Origin: Zelonia costaricensis
Taxonomy: Eukaryota; Euglenozoa; Kinetoplastea; Trypanosomatida; Trypanosomatidae
Reading direction: 5' to 3'
Assembly (NCBI GenBank): GCA_030849075.1
Contig: JASAOO010003515.1
Location: 24,422 to 88,421 of the forward strand
DNA: 64,000 bases
Shown: positions 44,666 to 53,861 of the stretch, piece by piece
How positions within the stretch are numbered: the stretch's first letter is position 1
Layout of the letters: every line of letters begins with the position of its first letter
The notes under the pieces: generated by a model
What the model was told of the DNA's origin: nothing
Seen by the model: only the letters and a program-made list of their open reading frames with translations
Database searches by the model: none
Translations under genes and position numbers: made by a program

Positions 44666-44696
<31 letters not shown>
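44666..44696. repeat. TG dinucleotide microsatellite, about 15 units
   Basis: A perfect TG run on the plus strand (CA in the transcript) lies about 205-235 bases downstream of the stop codon of the 1180-residue gene, in its probable 3' UTR. Confidence 0.95.
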
Positions 44697-44697
<1 letters not shown>

Positions 44698-44901
44698 CGC
44701 TCTTTTTTAGTGCGCGTGTGCGTGGTGCCCCCTCTCCCTCTTGCTTCTGTCCGGTGCACCCGTGAGAGAGGGAGTGGGGGCACTGGATAGCTGTGACATC
44801 AGCCCGTCCTTGATCTGGAGAAGAAAAAAGAAGGACTGCACCGGACGCGCCTCGAGTCGGCGTTCTCCCTTCACGCAGCGCAAGCACGCACAGCGGGCCG
44901 C

Positions 44902-47900
44902 TCACTTGGAGGTGCGACCACGGCGCGCTGCTGCAGGCTTTGCACCAGAGGCTGACGCTCGGCGACGGGTGGCTAAGGGTTGCACGGCGGCCATGGCAGC
45001 GCCGCCACCGACGCCCCCGTTGATCTCCGCCATCACCGCCGCGAGCTCTGGCCGGTCCAAGACGGCAACGCTGCGGTTCAGCTCCTGCCAGTACGGCCGC
45101 AGCACCTCCCACAGACTGGGCGGGCAGAACGGGGCAACCCAGCGGCGCGACCTGGACACCGGCGAACCGCGCGCATCGCCGCTCTTCTGCGCCGTGGCAA
45201 GCTTAGACTCGACGAGCACCTCCACCTCAGCGAGCCCCACGGCATCCGGGACGCACCTACGCAGCCGCTGCAGCGCCGCCAGCACCTCCAGCTGCGTCAC
45301 GGCGGGCTGCTCCGTCAAGAGGCCGGCCGACAACGACTCTGCGTGGGCGTCAACAGAGGTCAGCACGGCGCCCCACGCCGCGGCCGACAGCTCCGTCGCC
45401 GTCTCGCAGTGCGTCAGGGTTCGGAGCACGAGGTACAGCCGCTGCCCCGTCGCCGTGGACAGCAGCCGCTGGCACACCGCGGCAACGTGCGCGTCGAAGG
45501 CGGGCGGAAGCGGCTGTTGCCGCTGCGGCTGCATGGCGTCCTCCAGTGCCGCTACGCCAACCTGCGAAGCACTGCAGGACGGCAATGCTGGTGCCCCCTC
45601 GCCGTGCTGCGCATCAGCCCGTGGGTTGCCGCTGGCGCTGTCGGTGGCGGTGTCCGTGCTGCCGTGGCCCCCGCTCGCCACGCCAGGGGGAACGAGCGGC
45701 GTCTGCGTCGCAGCACGCGACGGCGACTCCGTCAGCAGCAGCGCGGCGGCGAGTGAGATGCAGTCGTTGTCGGTGAAGCGCCACGGCGGCGGTGCCGCGG
45801 CGGTGCCGGTGCTGTAGGCGCTGCCGAGCACCTCCAGCGTCCGCTGCCGTAGTCCGTCGTGCGGGAAGGATAGACACCGCAGCGAGCTCCACAGACTCGC
45901 CACCTCGGCAGGGCGGAACTCCGGCAAGATGGCGCACGCCCGTTCGCACAGCTGCCCCGTCACCTCCTCACTTTGCGTGACGCGCAGCTTGACAAAGCTG
46001 TAGAGCGCACGCGTGATGTCGCGCGGGGTGGCCGCGGCGGCGCACATCTTCAGCCGCGCCACGATCTGCTGCGTGGCCCGAATCGACTCGCGCAGCACAA
46101 ACGTGAAGGTGAAGAGGAGCAGGCACAGGTCGTGCACGGTGGTCATCTGCCACCGCTGATACCGCACCATCACCGCAGGGCCTGAGCCCGGCGCATGACC
46201 GGCAGTGCCCACCGCAGCAGCATCCGCAGCAGCCGCGGCCCTGCCGCTGGCTCGGTGAGAGCGCGACGCCACACTGGCTTGGCCAGGCGCCGGCGCTGTA
46301 GACGAGAGGAGGTGGGGAGGTGAAGTGTCCAGGGCACGCCGCATGACCTGCTCGGCCGTCTTGGTGAAGAACTCCAAGTCGCGGACCCCGAGGCGGGCAA
46401 GTTGATGCATGTAGTCCACCACACGATGCGGGGGCAGGTTGGCCCGCTGGGCCTGCACGTGCTCGAGTACGGCATGCAGCAGCTGTGTGTCCCGCAGCCC
46501 ACCGTTGCGCGACATGATCAGCAGCGCCCACCCAACCTCCTCCTCCGTCATCGTGTTCAGCCACCGCTTCTGCGTGCCCCACTGCCGGTAGACGCCAGGG
46601 ATCAGCGCGGTGCGGGCACACGGCAGGTGGGCCAGCAGCGCCGTCAGCTCCAGCTGCGAGCTGCGAGGCGTGTTCAGCACGGCAACTGTGATGGCCGGCA
46701 TGTACTCCGTCAGCGCCGCCTCCCCGCCGTAAGGCCGGAGGGCGAGCATCGCGTCGATGAGGTGGCGCAGCCGCAGCGGGCCCTCGTGCGAGGAGAGGTC
46801 GCTGGAGCGGCGCAGGTGCTCAAGGACGGCACGGAAAAACGCGTGCGGCTGCGATGCGGCCGGTAGCAGGCGGACGGCGGAGGGTACGAGCTGCAGCACC
46901 CGCGGGTGAAACCAGCGAATGAGCTCGTCGGCGACGGCATCGAGCAGCACCGTGGCCGCGGCGGGCTTTGCGACGGCGCTCGTGGTCGCGGAGGTGCCGC
47001 TGGTGGTGACGGGGCTGTGCTTCTTCTTCTTCTGTCCTACCTCGTCGGCGGCGGCAGCAGCAGCAGCCGTCGTTGTTGTTGTCGCGCCACTGTCGGCCAC
47101 TACGGGCAGCTGATGCGCGAAGAAGGCGGTGTCGTCAAAGCTGAAGGCCGCGACGAGAGCCTGGGTGAGCAGGTGCGTGTCCGTCCACTGCCGTGCCGTT
47201 GGGGCAGGGACGGTGGCGGCGGGCGCCGGGGCTGGCGTGGACGCCAGCACCACGCACGCGGCGGAGGAGCGCCGCTCCGGGTAGAAGAGGGCCAGCAGCC
47301 GCTCCAGAATGGCGTCCATCGCACGCGCCGTCATGACCCGGTGCTGCTCGCACTTGTTCACCAAATCCAGCACCGCCTGCTTGTCCGCAGTCGCCAGCGC
47401 GCTGATCGCGGCCGCCTCGAAGGCCTCCAGCGATGGGTGCATCGCCACCACGGCGGCGGCGGTGACAGTTGCACAGCCGCCCCCGGTCGTGGAGAGGGCG
47501 GCAACGGCGGCCGCCGCTGTGATGGACTGCTCGACATCCTCGCCGTGCAGGGGCGACGCATTCACGAGTGCGAGCAGACTCACGACCGGCTGCCGCAGCT
47601 CCTTGTACGCCTCCACAACGCTCAGCAGCTGCGGCGGCGACAGGTAGCCGACCGGCTGGGCAGTGATGTGGCGCTCCGCGGCGACGAAGAAGTCGGGGTA
47701 GTCGTCGATGCCCTCTACGCAGAGCACGCGGATGATGCCGCACAGATGCTTGCCCTCGAAGCCGTCGAGGTAGCGCAGGCAGTGCTCAGCGAGGAGGTGC
47801 CACACCTGCCGGTCCTTCACCTCGGCCCGCTGCAGGGCCTCCATCAGCAGCGCAACCGTCGCCGCCTGCGAAAAGAGCAGCGGTGCCCCGCCAGACGTCG

Positions 47901-48444
47901 CACCGCGGGACGAGAAAGCCGCGATCGTCACGGCGGCGGCATCGGCACCAGCGGCGGTCAGCTCCGTGTACGTCTCGAGCGCGGTGCGCAGCAGCGGCAG
48001 CGCCGTGGCCGTGATGTCCGTCTGCGCCCCCAGCGCGCAGCAGGAGGCGAGGGTTGTGCACAGCTGCGGCACTGACATCGACGGCGCGCTGAGCTGCACC
48101 AGCTGCACCGCCTCCGCGGCGACGGCGCTGCTGCCGAGGTGGAAGTACGCGAGGCTGTCAAGCAGGTTGCACAGCGCTGACGGGTCAATCGCGTAGGGGG
48201 AGCGCAGATGGGCAGCACTCACGTCACCCCACCTGCGCCCGCTGAACTCCGAGCCGCGCCATCGCGCCGTCGCGGCGTCGGCGTTGGCGTGCGACTGCTG
48301 CGCTCGCTCCTTCAGCTCCTGCAAGGAGGGCTGGAGGGAGAGGCGAAGCAGCTTGTTCTTGAGGGTGTCGGCGAGGATGGCGTCTGGCAGCACGGCGTGC
48401 ACGCGCCGCAGGTGGAAGATGTCCTGGATAGCGCGGTTCAGCAT
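44902..48444 (-). CDS. Large helical-repeat-like protein, 1180 residues, possibly mitochondrial
   Basis: The start is the ATG at 48444 (MLNRAIQDIFHLRRV). The open frame above it runs only through a CA microsatellite (HTHTHT). The N-terminus is basic and amphipathic-looking (LNRAIQDIFHLRRVHAVL), compatible with a mitochondrial presequence. The body is almost entirely Leu/Ala-rich helices in a loosely repeated pattern (for example LCNLLDSLAYFHLGS, LCTTLASCCALGAQ, LHAVLEHVQAQRANL, VVDYMHQLARLGVRD), like the helical repeats of FASTK, PPR-like or OPR organellar RNA-binding proteins. I see no RAP domain at the C-terminus, which ends in a basic Ala/Arg/Lys tail (SGAKPAAARRGRTSK). Low-complexity inserts occur near residues 470-490 and 720-760. 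The organellar RNA-metabolism idea is inference from fold likeness only. Confidence 0.8.
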   Translation of the reverse strand: MLNRAIQDIFHLRRVHAVLPDAILADTLKNKLLRLSLQPSLQELKERAQQSHANADAATARWRGSEFSGRRWGDVSAAHLRSPYAIDPSALCNLLDSLAYFHLGSSAVAAEAVQLVQLSAPSMSVPQLCTTLASCCALGAQTDITATALPLLRTALETYTELTAAGADAAAVTIAAFSSRGATSGGAPLLFSQAATVALLMEALQRAEVKDRQVWHLLAEHCLRYLDGFEGKHLCGIIRVLCVEGIDDYPDFFVAAERHITAQPVGYLSPPQLLSVVEAYKELRQPVVSLLALVNASPLHGEDVEQSITAAAAVAALSTTGGGCATVTAAAVVAMHPSLEAFEAAAISALATADKQAVLDLVNKCEQHRVMTARAMDAILERLLALFYPERRSSAACVVLASTPAPAPAATVPAPTARQWTDTHLLTQALVAAFSFDDTAFFAHQLPVVADSGATTTTTAAAAAAADEVGQKKKKHSPVTTSGTSATTSAVAKPAAATVLLDAVADELIRWFHPRVLQLVPSAVRLLPAASQPHAFFRAVLEHLRRSSDLSSHEGPLRLRHLIDAMLALRPYGGEAALTEYMPAITVAVLNTPRSSQLELTALLAHLPCARTALIPGVYRQWGTQKRWLNTMTEEEVGWALLIMSRNGGLRDTQLLHAVLEHVQAQRANLPPHRVVDYMHQLARLGVRDLEFFTKTAEQVMRRALDTSPPHLLSSTAPAPGQASVASRSHRASGRAAAAADAAAVGTAGHAPGSGPAVMVRYQRWQMTTVHDLCLLLFTFTFVLRESIRATQQIVARLKMCAAAATPRDITRALYSFVKLRVTQSEEVTGQLCERACAILPEFRPAEVASLWSSLRCLSFPHDGLRQRTLEVLGSAYSTGTAAAPPPWRFTDNDCISLAAALLLTESPSRAATQTPLVPPGVASGGHGSTDTATDSASGNPRADAQHGEGAPALPSCSASQVGVAALEDAMQPQRQQPLPPAFDAHVAAVCQRLLSTATGQRLYLVLRTLTHCETATELSAAAWGAVLTSVDAHAESLSAGLLTEQPAVTQLEVLAALQRLRRCVPDAVGLAEVEVLVESKLATAQKSGDARGSPVSRSRRWVAPFCPPSLWEVLRPYWQELNRSVAVLDRPELAAVMAEINGGVGGGAAMAAVQPLATRRRASASGAKPAAARRGRTSK

Positions 48445-49589
48445 GCCGAAACCGTCTGCGTGTGTGTGTGTGTGTGTGTGTGTGTGCGGTACTCCGTCAC
48501 TGGAGCCCGCGCAAAGGCCGCACAAGATCTGAGGCACGCGCACTCTTGTGCGAGCGCCGGAGTGGCCAGTAAAAAACGCGAGGGAGGTGGGTCAGACAGG
48601 AAGACCGCGAATGTGAGCGAAACACGCGACTGTGTCTGCTGCACTGCGTCAACGGCATCGATGATCCAGTTGAGGGGGAAGAGGGGGGAAGATGGGGGGG
48701 GCAGCGTGGGCAGCGTAGGGCAGCGCAAGGGTGGAAGAAGAGCAGTGGAGGTCGACGAGCACGACGTGTGAGTTCATGAGTCGTTTCCCCCGCAGCCGTG
48801 CCTTGTATTCCTCCTTTGGGCTGCATCAGAGAAGACCGCGAAACAGCGGGGCAACGCGCACATCACAAGTACACCGGCACGCTCAAGGTCATCGAAGTCT
48901 CAGCCAAAACCTTCAGCTGGTCGGTGGCGGAGGGAGCGACAGGACCGTGCGAGAGCGACCCCGTGGCGCGCCTTCTCCCGTAGTGAGAGGCTGATGCGTG
49001 GCCCTTTTTTCTCTTCCTTTCGCCGCCGTACCCACGCTCTCGTAATCGCCTCGCGCCTTTGCTTTGATTTCCTTTATTTGTGTGTGGGTCTGCGTTAGCG
49101 CTTCGCGTCCACGCAGCGCCGCGCGCGGAGAGGGGTGGGTGAAGACGTCATGGTGACGAGAACCTCATGAAAGGCAGTGAGCAAGAGGGCGTACACTGCT
49201 GCGTGCCGATTGGCACTAACGCGACCCCACTGTGAATGGCGCAGACCACTACGCCGCCTCCCTTCGCTCTTCCTGGAGAAGCAGCCCTGTGATGCACCGC
49301 AACAATGCCGCTCAGCACCTTGGTCAACACAATCCAGTACGTCCTTCTGCGGCGTTGTCGAGCGATGAGGAAGGGAGGCGCCTCGGTCACCACGATGGCG
49401 ACCTCCTTACGCACTCGATCCTTCTTTTCTTCCCAACGGCAGCTGCAGAGGAGAAGATGCCGAGAATGGGACGAGGCAGGAGACCGACAAGTACACGTAG
49501 GCGCACACTTGCTGGCTGTGTACGCACGGCACCGGCGCATCACGCGTCAGCGCCCCGCTCCAGCATGCCCCTCGTCGCCCCTGGGTCGC
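48445..49589. other. Intergenic region between the 114-residue gene and the 1180-residue gene
   Basis: No gene is seen. It begins with a TG microsatellite abutting the 5' end of the 1180-residue gene and otherwise holds pyrimidine-rich coding-strand blocks at about 48585-48600 and 48670-48730. The last 400 bases towards 49589 are the likely 3' UTR of the 114-residue gene. Confidence 0.6.
48460..48486. repeat. TG dinucleotide microsatellite, 13 units
   Basis: This perfect tract ends 16 bases upstream of the ATG at 48444. On the coding strand it reads CA and runs straight into CGCAG, so the repeat may serve as the tract in front of a splice acceptor (AG at about 48456-48457). Confidence 0.95.
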
Positions 49590-49934
49590 TCACTTGGAAC
49601 GCGGCCCGCCCTTCTCCCACGAGGGCTGTGGCAGCTCCCCTTCGCGGAAGTTCTTGACCTGCTCGACAGACCACTGACGGGCCTGCACCTTCTGCACCTC
49701 CAGCGTCGTCTGTGCATCCTCCTTCTTCTCCTTGATCTGCTGGGCGGTCTGCTTGATGCCGGCACCGAGGTCGACGCCGAAGAAGACCATGATGAAGAAG
49801 AACATCGTCACACCGGACCAAGGAATCATGCGAATGCCGCGGACGATCATGCTGTCGGAGGTGTCCTCTCGCCTCAGAATCGAGCGCTCCCACCGCTGCA
49901 CGCGGAGGAAGTCCTGCAGCATGCGAAACCCCAT
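49590..49934 (-). CDS. Small single-TM protein, 114 residues, possibly mitochondrial
   Basis: The start is the ATG at 49934 (MGFRMLQDFL). Residues 1-37 are basic (RVQRWERSILRRED, VRGIRM). A single membrane segment spans about 38-56 (PWSGVTMFFFIMVFFGV). A charged helix follows (TAQQIKEKKEDAQTT) and the tail is Trp/Pro-containing (PQPSWEKGGPRSK). Small basic single-pass proteins of this form are frequent among trypanosomatid respiratory-chain and ATP-synthase accessory subunits, but I do not recognise this one, so that assignment is only a possibility. The frame is short, but its composition (balanced charges, normal Met and Phe use) differs from the repeat-derived frames around it, and its ATG is set in CACACGATGG directly after a short CA tract. 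Confidence 0.72.
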   Translation of the reverse strand: MGFRMLQDFLRVQRWERSILRREDTSDSMIVRGIRMIPWSGVTMFFFIMVFFGVDLGAGIKQTAQQIKEKKEDAQTTLEVQKVQARQWSVEQVKNFREGELPQPSWEKGGPRSK

Positions 49935-50464
49935 CGTGTGTGTGTGTGCCTTCGCTTCGTCTTCGTTTGATTCTTGAACGGAAGCAGGCGTCAGAGACGG
50001 TGGTGCCGCGTGTACCTCACGTGGATCGCTTGCAGGCGGGCGGGGAGCGCGGTGCGCAGAGGGGCTGCAGGGGGTGGGGAGATGCTATGCTGTGCTAGGG
50101 GCGCGGTGCTGGGCAGTGCACTAATTGCCGAGGGGGAGGGGGTACCGAGGAGCAGGCGCGCGCAGGAAGAGGTGTGCAGCGTGGCGGAGACTGAGGACGG
50201 AAGTGCGTGGGTAGAGCTCACACGCAGACACACACACACGCGCCAACACACACGCCAACACGCCAAACGCTTAGGTAATGACTAAGGGGTGGTTGGAGTA
50301 GAGGGGGGGGGCGACCCGAGGGCGTCGGGAGTCGCTCTACGGATTTGCAGAAAAGGCAGCAGAGAATTTGGTGAAGACACGTTCGTGCGTGAGGGGAAGG
50401 GGTGCTTGGGGTGCGGGCGTGTCTGTGAGAGAGTCAAGACAAGCTTGCAGGACGGCGTGTACGC

Positions 50465-50466
<2 letters not shown>

Positions 50467-50495
<29 letters not shown>
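50467..50495. repeat. GT dinucleotide microsatellite, about 14 units
   Basis: A perfect GT run on the plus strand (AC in the transcript) occurs in the long cyclin 3' spacer. Confidence 0.95.
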
Positions 50496-51543
50496 ATAGG
50501 AATGAGTTGAAGGGGCGCGCTAAGGTGGGCAGCGGCGTCAGAACACTGAGCTGCCGTCGCGTCGGCAGGGTGGGGTGCGTGCTGCGGGTGAGACGGGCTT
50601 GGGGCGTTTTTCCCACCGTTCGGTGTGGGGAGAAGGAACGGGAAAAGGGAAGATGACAGAGAGGTGAGGAAAGACGCAGGAGTGAGGTGCGCGACGGCGT
50701 GCCTGCGCGAGAGAGACGCGGCGGTGACGGTGCACACTCGCGTCGCGCCCATGCCCTGGGCCAGCGACGCCAAGACGAGAGCAGCCCGCTCGTTTGGGTC
50801 CCTTCGCTCGCACTTCTCAAGAGCACCTCTGCTCCGCCGTGTCGCATGATGCTTGGCACCACGACGGTCGAAGGCGTCGGCAGCGCGCGCACAGAGAGGG
50901 GAGTGCAACGCTAACGTTCTTGTGTGGCGCAGGTTTCTCTCGTGCAGCGCATGCGGGACCACCGCCCATTGCTTGTCTGCCACGGGTGAAGAGCTGCACA
51001 GCGCTTCGTCAGGGTACGGCAGGAACGAAGAGGGATCAAGCGCCGCGTGCAGCGAGCGCTCGGGCAACTCACGAGGGCACAACAGCGCCGCCGCCCGCCC
51101 CCCTCGCCCCATCCGCGCTTTCTCCGAAGCTACGGGCACTCGAGTTTTTTTCTGCTTCTGTTAATGTCCTTTTTGGGGTTTCGCGGGTGTCACACACACA
51201 CGCATTCCTTCACGCAGCAAATATCATTGAGTACAAGGGCTTGGCTAGAGCGTCTCTCGCGTCTCGTGGCCGAGGTGTTTTTGTAGTCTTCTTCATCTCT
51301 CACCGAAAAGTCAAAGGAGAAAGGTGAATGCGCGTGCGTGCGCGTGTGTGTGTGTGTGTGTCCCTTTTCTCTGCCACGGTCCTGTCTAGAGTACGCGGGC
51401 CGGACTGAGGGGACTGTGTGCCACGTGCGCGTGCGGCGGTGTCGAGAGGAGCGAGGGAGCGCGAGGAGGCACCATCCGCACTCGGAGGACTCTAAGGCGT
51501 GCCAACCGGCTCACTCGCTCACTCTGCTAAGAAAACCAACGCA

Positions 51544-51563
51544 CATACACACACACACACACA
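51544..51563. repeat. AC dinucleotide microsatellite, 10 units
   Basis: A short AC run on the plus strand (GU in the transcript) lies about 0.7 kb downstream of the cyclin stop codon. A TG tract of about 9 units lies at 51344-51361, so the two orientations face each other 180 bases apart. Confidence 0.9.
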
Positions 51564-52091
51564 AACGCAAACGCAAACTCAGATGTACAGCGGCTGGTGC
51601 ATCGTCGCCTTCCAGCGGCGAACGTTCAGCAAAGGTAGAGAAGAGTTTGCTGGGAGAGGGCGGAGAGGGTCCAAGTGAGTAAGGCACACGCACGGCAGGG
51701 AAACACTCGTGTTTGTGTGTGTCAAGGCGCGCCACAGCGCCAGTCAAGCGAAGAAAAAGAAAAAGAGGGAAAAGAAGCAAAGCGAGAAAACACAAAAACG
51801 CACAAGGCAACACGCGCTGGGCACGTGTGTGAGCGAAAACCGGCAACCGGGTTGGGCGTTGTGAGAGCATTCGGTTGCTGTTGCCGATGTGCAAGCCAAG
51901 TACACGCACGTGGCAAGGTCGTCAACAGCCCAGGAGTGGTTCGCTGACATGGTGATAATGTACGTGGCCGGAGCACCTCACATCAGGCTTGTTCCGTGCG
52001 AGTGTGCACGCGCGTGGCAGCTTGAGCGAGGCATCGCCTTCCTGGAGTCACTCCCACGGAGCAGGCGGCGAAGGCGGAAGAGGGGCGGAGA

Positions 52092-52140
52092 GGATCTAAG
52101 TTGAAGAGGGGGGGGGGCGGGGGGAACCGGCACTCCACCT
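52092..52140 (-). promoter_or_regulatory. Acceptor-like element with CTTAGATCC, 160 bases after the cyclin stop
   Basis: On the coding strand a poly-C/pyrimidine tract (about 52102-52125) is followed by TCTTCAACTTAG and then ATCC. The plus-strand form is GGATCTAAG at 52092-52100, the same word found three more times upstream of the cyclin gene. It looks like a strong spliced-leader acceptor, yet no gene starts for 2.1 kb downstream. Confidence 0.45.
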
Positions 52141-52261
52141 CGCCTGTGTGCTCGGCCCATCACACGACGACGGCAGCCACGTAAGGTTCCTTCGTCTCCG
52201 CATCTGCCCTGCAGCTCTTCGCGCCGTTCCCACGGACGCGTGTGCGGCGCCGCATGGTGCG

Positions 52262-53557
52262 CTACAGGGCCGGCAGCTCATTGGGCATCAGCATCTTCGA
52301 GATCTCCATGTAGCGGCTACTGTTGTACTTGCGGCGCACCGCCTGGTACTTGGTGGTGGGCACGTAGTTGACGTACTCCAGAATCACCTCTGCGCACCCG
52401 CGGAACTCCTGCACCTCCGCCTTGGTGTAGTACCGTAGCGCGTCGGTCCACACCGGAGCCGACGTGGACGGCTTCGGCAGCTCCAGCCTCGTGCGCAGCG
52501 TCAGCAGTGCGAGGAAGACCGCGGCGTGGGCGATCTGCGACGGCGTGAACTGGAGGCACTTGTAGTCGAGCAGCGCGTGCTCCATGAAGAAGCTCGTGGC
52601 GTGGCGCACCACAGCGAAGTGCTGCCGCCGCTGCTCCTCCTCAGCGCCGATGCCGAGGAAGTCGTCGCCCTCGAGCACCGTCCAGGCCCGCGAGGCGAAT
52701 GGGAACGGCGTGGGCACGGTCAGGCGGAAGGACAGCGCGGTGCAGATGGCACGTTCCATCTGAATGATCTCCTCCCGGGTGTACGTGTTGGCGCTGATGT
52801 GCACGCACTCCTTCACCTCCGGCGGCCAGATCTCCTCGTACTTCGCCGCCAGCAGCATCGCGCTCACGCCGACAAGCTGGAGCTGCGCGCGGGGTACAAA
52901 GGTGGTGCGGTCCATCTTGTTGTTCGCGCACGAGAGGTAGCGATCGATGAGGTTGACGGCGAGGTACATAGTCTCGGCGTGCAGCTTGAACTTGAGGTGC
53001 ACGTCGATGAGCCAGTCCACGAGAATCATCCGCATCTTCTCATTGATCTCGGGCTGGTACTGCAGGTACTGCGGCGAGGCGTAGTAGGCGTACAGGGTGC
53101 TCGTGTTTGTGGGCCCGTGGCTTGCGTTGCCCTCGTTGAAGCGCGACACGGCCTGACGCTCCCGCTCCACGAACATGTCCGTGATGTCGCCGATGAGGTC
53201 CGTGCAGTAGGTCGGCTCATGGGCGTGGCGGATGTCGGCGCGTGGGCTGGACAAGGCGCGGCCAGTGCGCAGCGACACCACCGTGCTGGACCGGCGGGGG
53301 TGTGCGTGGGTCTCCCCCTCGCTCGGCCGGCTGACGAGGCTGTGGAGGGAGTGCGAGTTGACTGCACTAAAGCTGCTCGCGGTGGTCAAGCGCTGGGACA
53401 GCTGCTGCTGCTGAAGCTGCGAGGCGCGGTGAATACTGTCTTGACGCAGAAAGGTGGCGCTGGAGAAGCCGTTGCTGTTGGGGTCGATGCGGCTTGCCTG
53501 CTGACGCTGCTTAACATCGCCGCCGGTGAGGTTCGAAACCTCGCGGAGAGCCGACAT
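52262..53557 (-). CDS. CYC6: Mitotic B-type cyclin, CYC6-like
   Basis: The protein has 431 residues from the ATG at 53557 (MSALREVSNL), the first ATG after a very good splice acceptor. A Ser/Gln/Arg-rich N-terminus of about 120 residues precedes two cyclin folds: Cyclin_N at about 150-282, with the hallmark MRMILVDWLIDVH (175-187) and LAAKYEEIWPPEV, and Cyclin_C at about 285-410, with LTVPTPFPFASRAW at the junction. The sequence fits the trypanosomatid mitotic cyclin CYC6, which binds the Cdk1-like kinase CRK3 and is needed for mitosis. Gene order with dihydrolipoamide dehydrogenase agrees with Leishmania as I recall it. No RxxL destruction box or KEN box is present in the first 160 residues; instead residues 1-9 resemble a D-box lacking its arginine. 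Its flanks carry a cluster of GGATCTAA-type elements that could regulate processing. Confidence 0.9.
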   Translation of the reverse strand: MSALREVSNLTGGDVKQRQQASRIDPNSNGFSSATFLRQDSIHRASQLQQQQLSQRLTTASSFSAVNSHSLHSLVSRPSEGETHAHPRRSSTVVSLRTGRALSSPRADIRHAHEPTYCTDLIGDITDMFVERERQAVSRFNEGNASHGPTNTSTLYAYYASPQYLQYQPEINEKMRMILVDWLIDVHLKFKLHAETMYLAVNLIDRYLSCANNKMDRTTFVPRAQLQLVGVSAMLLAAKYEEIWPPEVKECVHISANTYTREEIIQMERAICTALSFRLTVPTPFPFASRAWTVLEGDDFLGIGAEEEQRRQHFAVVRHATSFFMEHALLDYKCLQFTPSQIAHAAVFLALLTLRTRLELPKPSTSAPVWTDALRYYTKAEVQEFRGCAEVILEYVNYVPTTKYQAVRRKYNSSRYMEISKMLMPNELPAL

Positions 53558-53641
53558 GGCGCTGCGACGGAAGGCGTAGACGAGGAGGCGAGGGTGGCTT
53601 AGACGCAGCCGCGCACGGTGCCGCCGCGCGTGCAGGTGCCT

Positions 53642-53675
53642 CTGCGAGAAGGGAAGAAGAAAAAGGGAAGAGAGC
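53642..53675 (-). promoter_or_regulatory. Strong candidate spliced-leader acceptor for the cyclin gene
   Basis: On the coding strand TCTCTTCCCTTTTTCTTC, then TTCCCTTCTCGCAG, is an almost ideal acceptor. The AG is at 53643-53642, leaving an 85-base 5' UTR before the ATG at 53557. Confidence 0.6.
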
Positions 53676-53861
53676 GTCGAGGACGTCGATCTCTTCACGG
53701 CGACCGCAGAATCGGTGAGCGCAACACGGAGACTGAGAGAGAAGCCGTGCAACGGCACGAGGCGACAAGAGAGGAAACAGTGGGCGTGAGACGTGGGAAG
53801 GGGGGAGGGCGGGTGTTGCAGGAACTCGTGGTGATGGTGGTGTGGGGTGTGGGGTGTGTGT

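Larger units (their letters stand above)
42697..44901. other. Intergenic region, 2.2 kb, between the 1180-residue gene and the B-box/MATH gene
   Basis: No gene is seen. It contains a seven-unit AGC repeat (43021-43041), TG microsatellites (43231-43263, 44666-44696), a GA run (42839-42850), a T13 run at 44094-44106 (A13 in the transcript) and a poly-C block at 44382-44392. The part near 44901 is the 3' UTR of the upstream gene. Minus-strand frames of 175-230 residues here translate repeats and pyrimidine tracts. Confidence 0.6.
49935..52261. other. Intergenic region, 2.3 kb, downstream of the cyclin gene
   Basis: No convincing gene is seen. It contains a short TG tract directly before the 114-residue gene (49936-49948), CA units at 50229-50262, and TG microsatellites at 50467-50495 and 51344-51361. 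It also has an AC tract at 51544-51563, pyrimidine-rich plus-strand sequence around 51080-51140, and a strong acceptor-like element only 160 bases after the cyclin stop codon (52092-52140). Minus-strand frames such as 50282-51139 translate CA repeats and Pro/Ser-rich tracts. Confidence 0.55.

Noticed and set aside
48445..48543. N-terminal extension of the 1180-residue protein
   Set aside because: It runs through a CA microsatellite (HTHTHT) and the CA tract is more plausibly 5' flank; the ATG at 48444 begins ordinary protein sequence.
50282..51139. 285-codon minus-strand frame in the cyclin 3' spacer
   Set aside because: It is made of HTHTHT, Pro and Ser stretches from repeats; no motif and no clear start.
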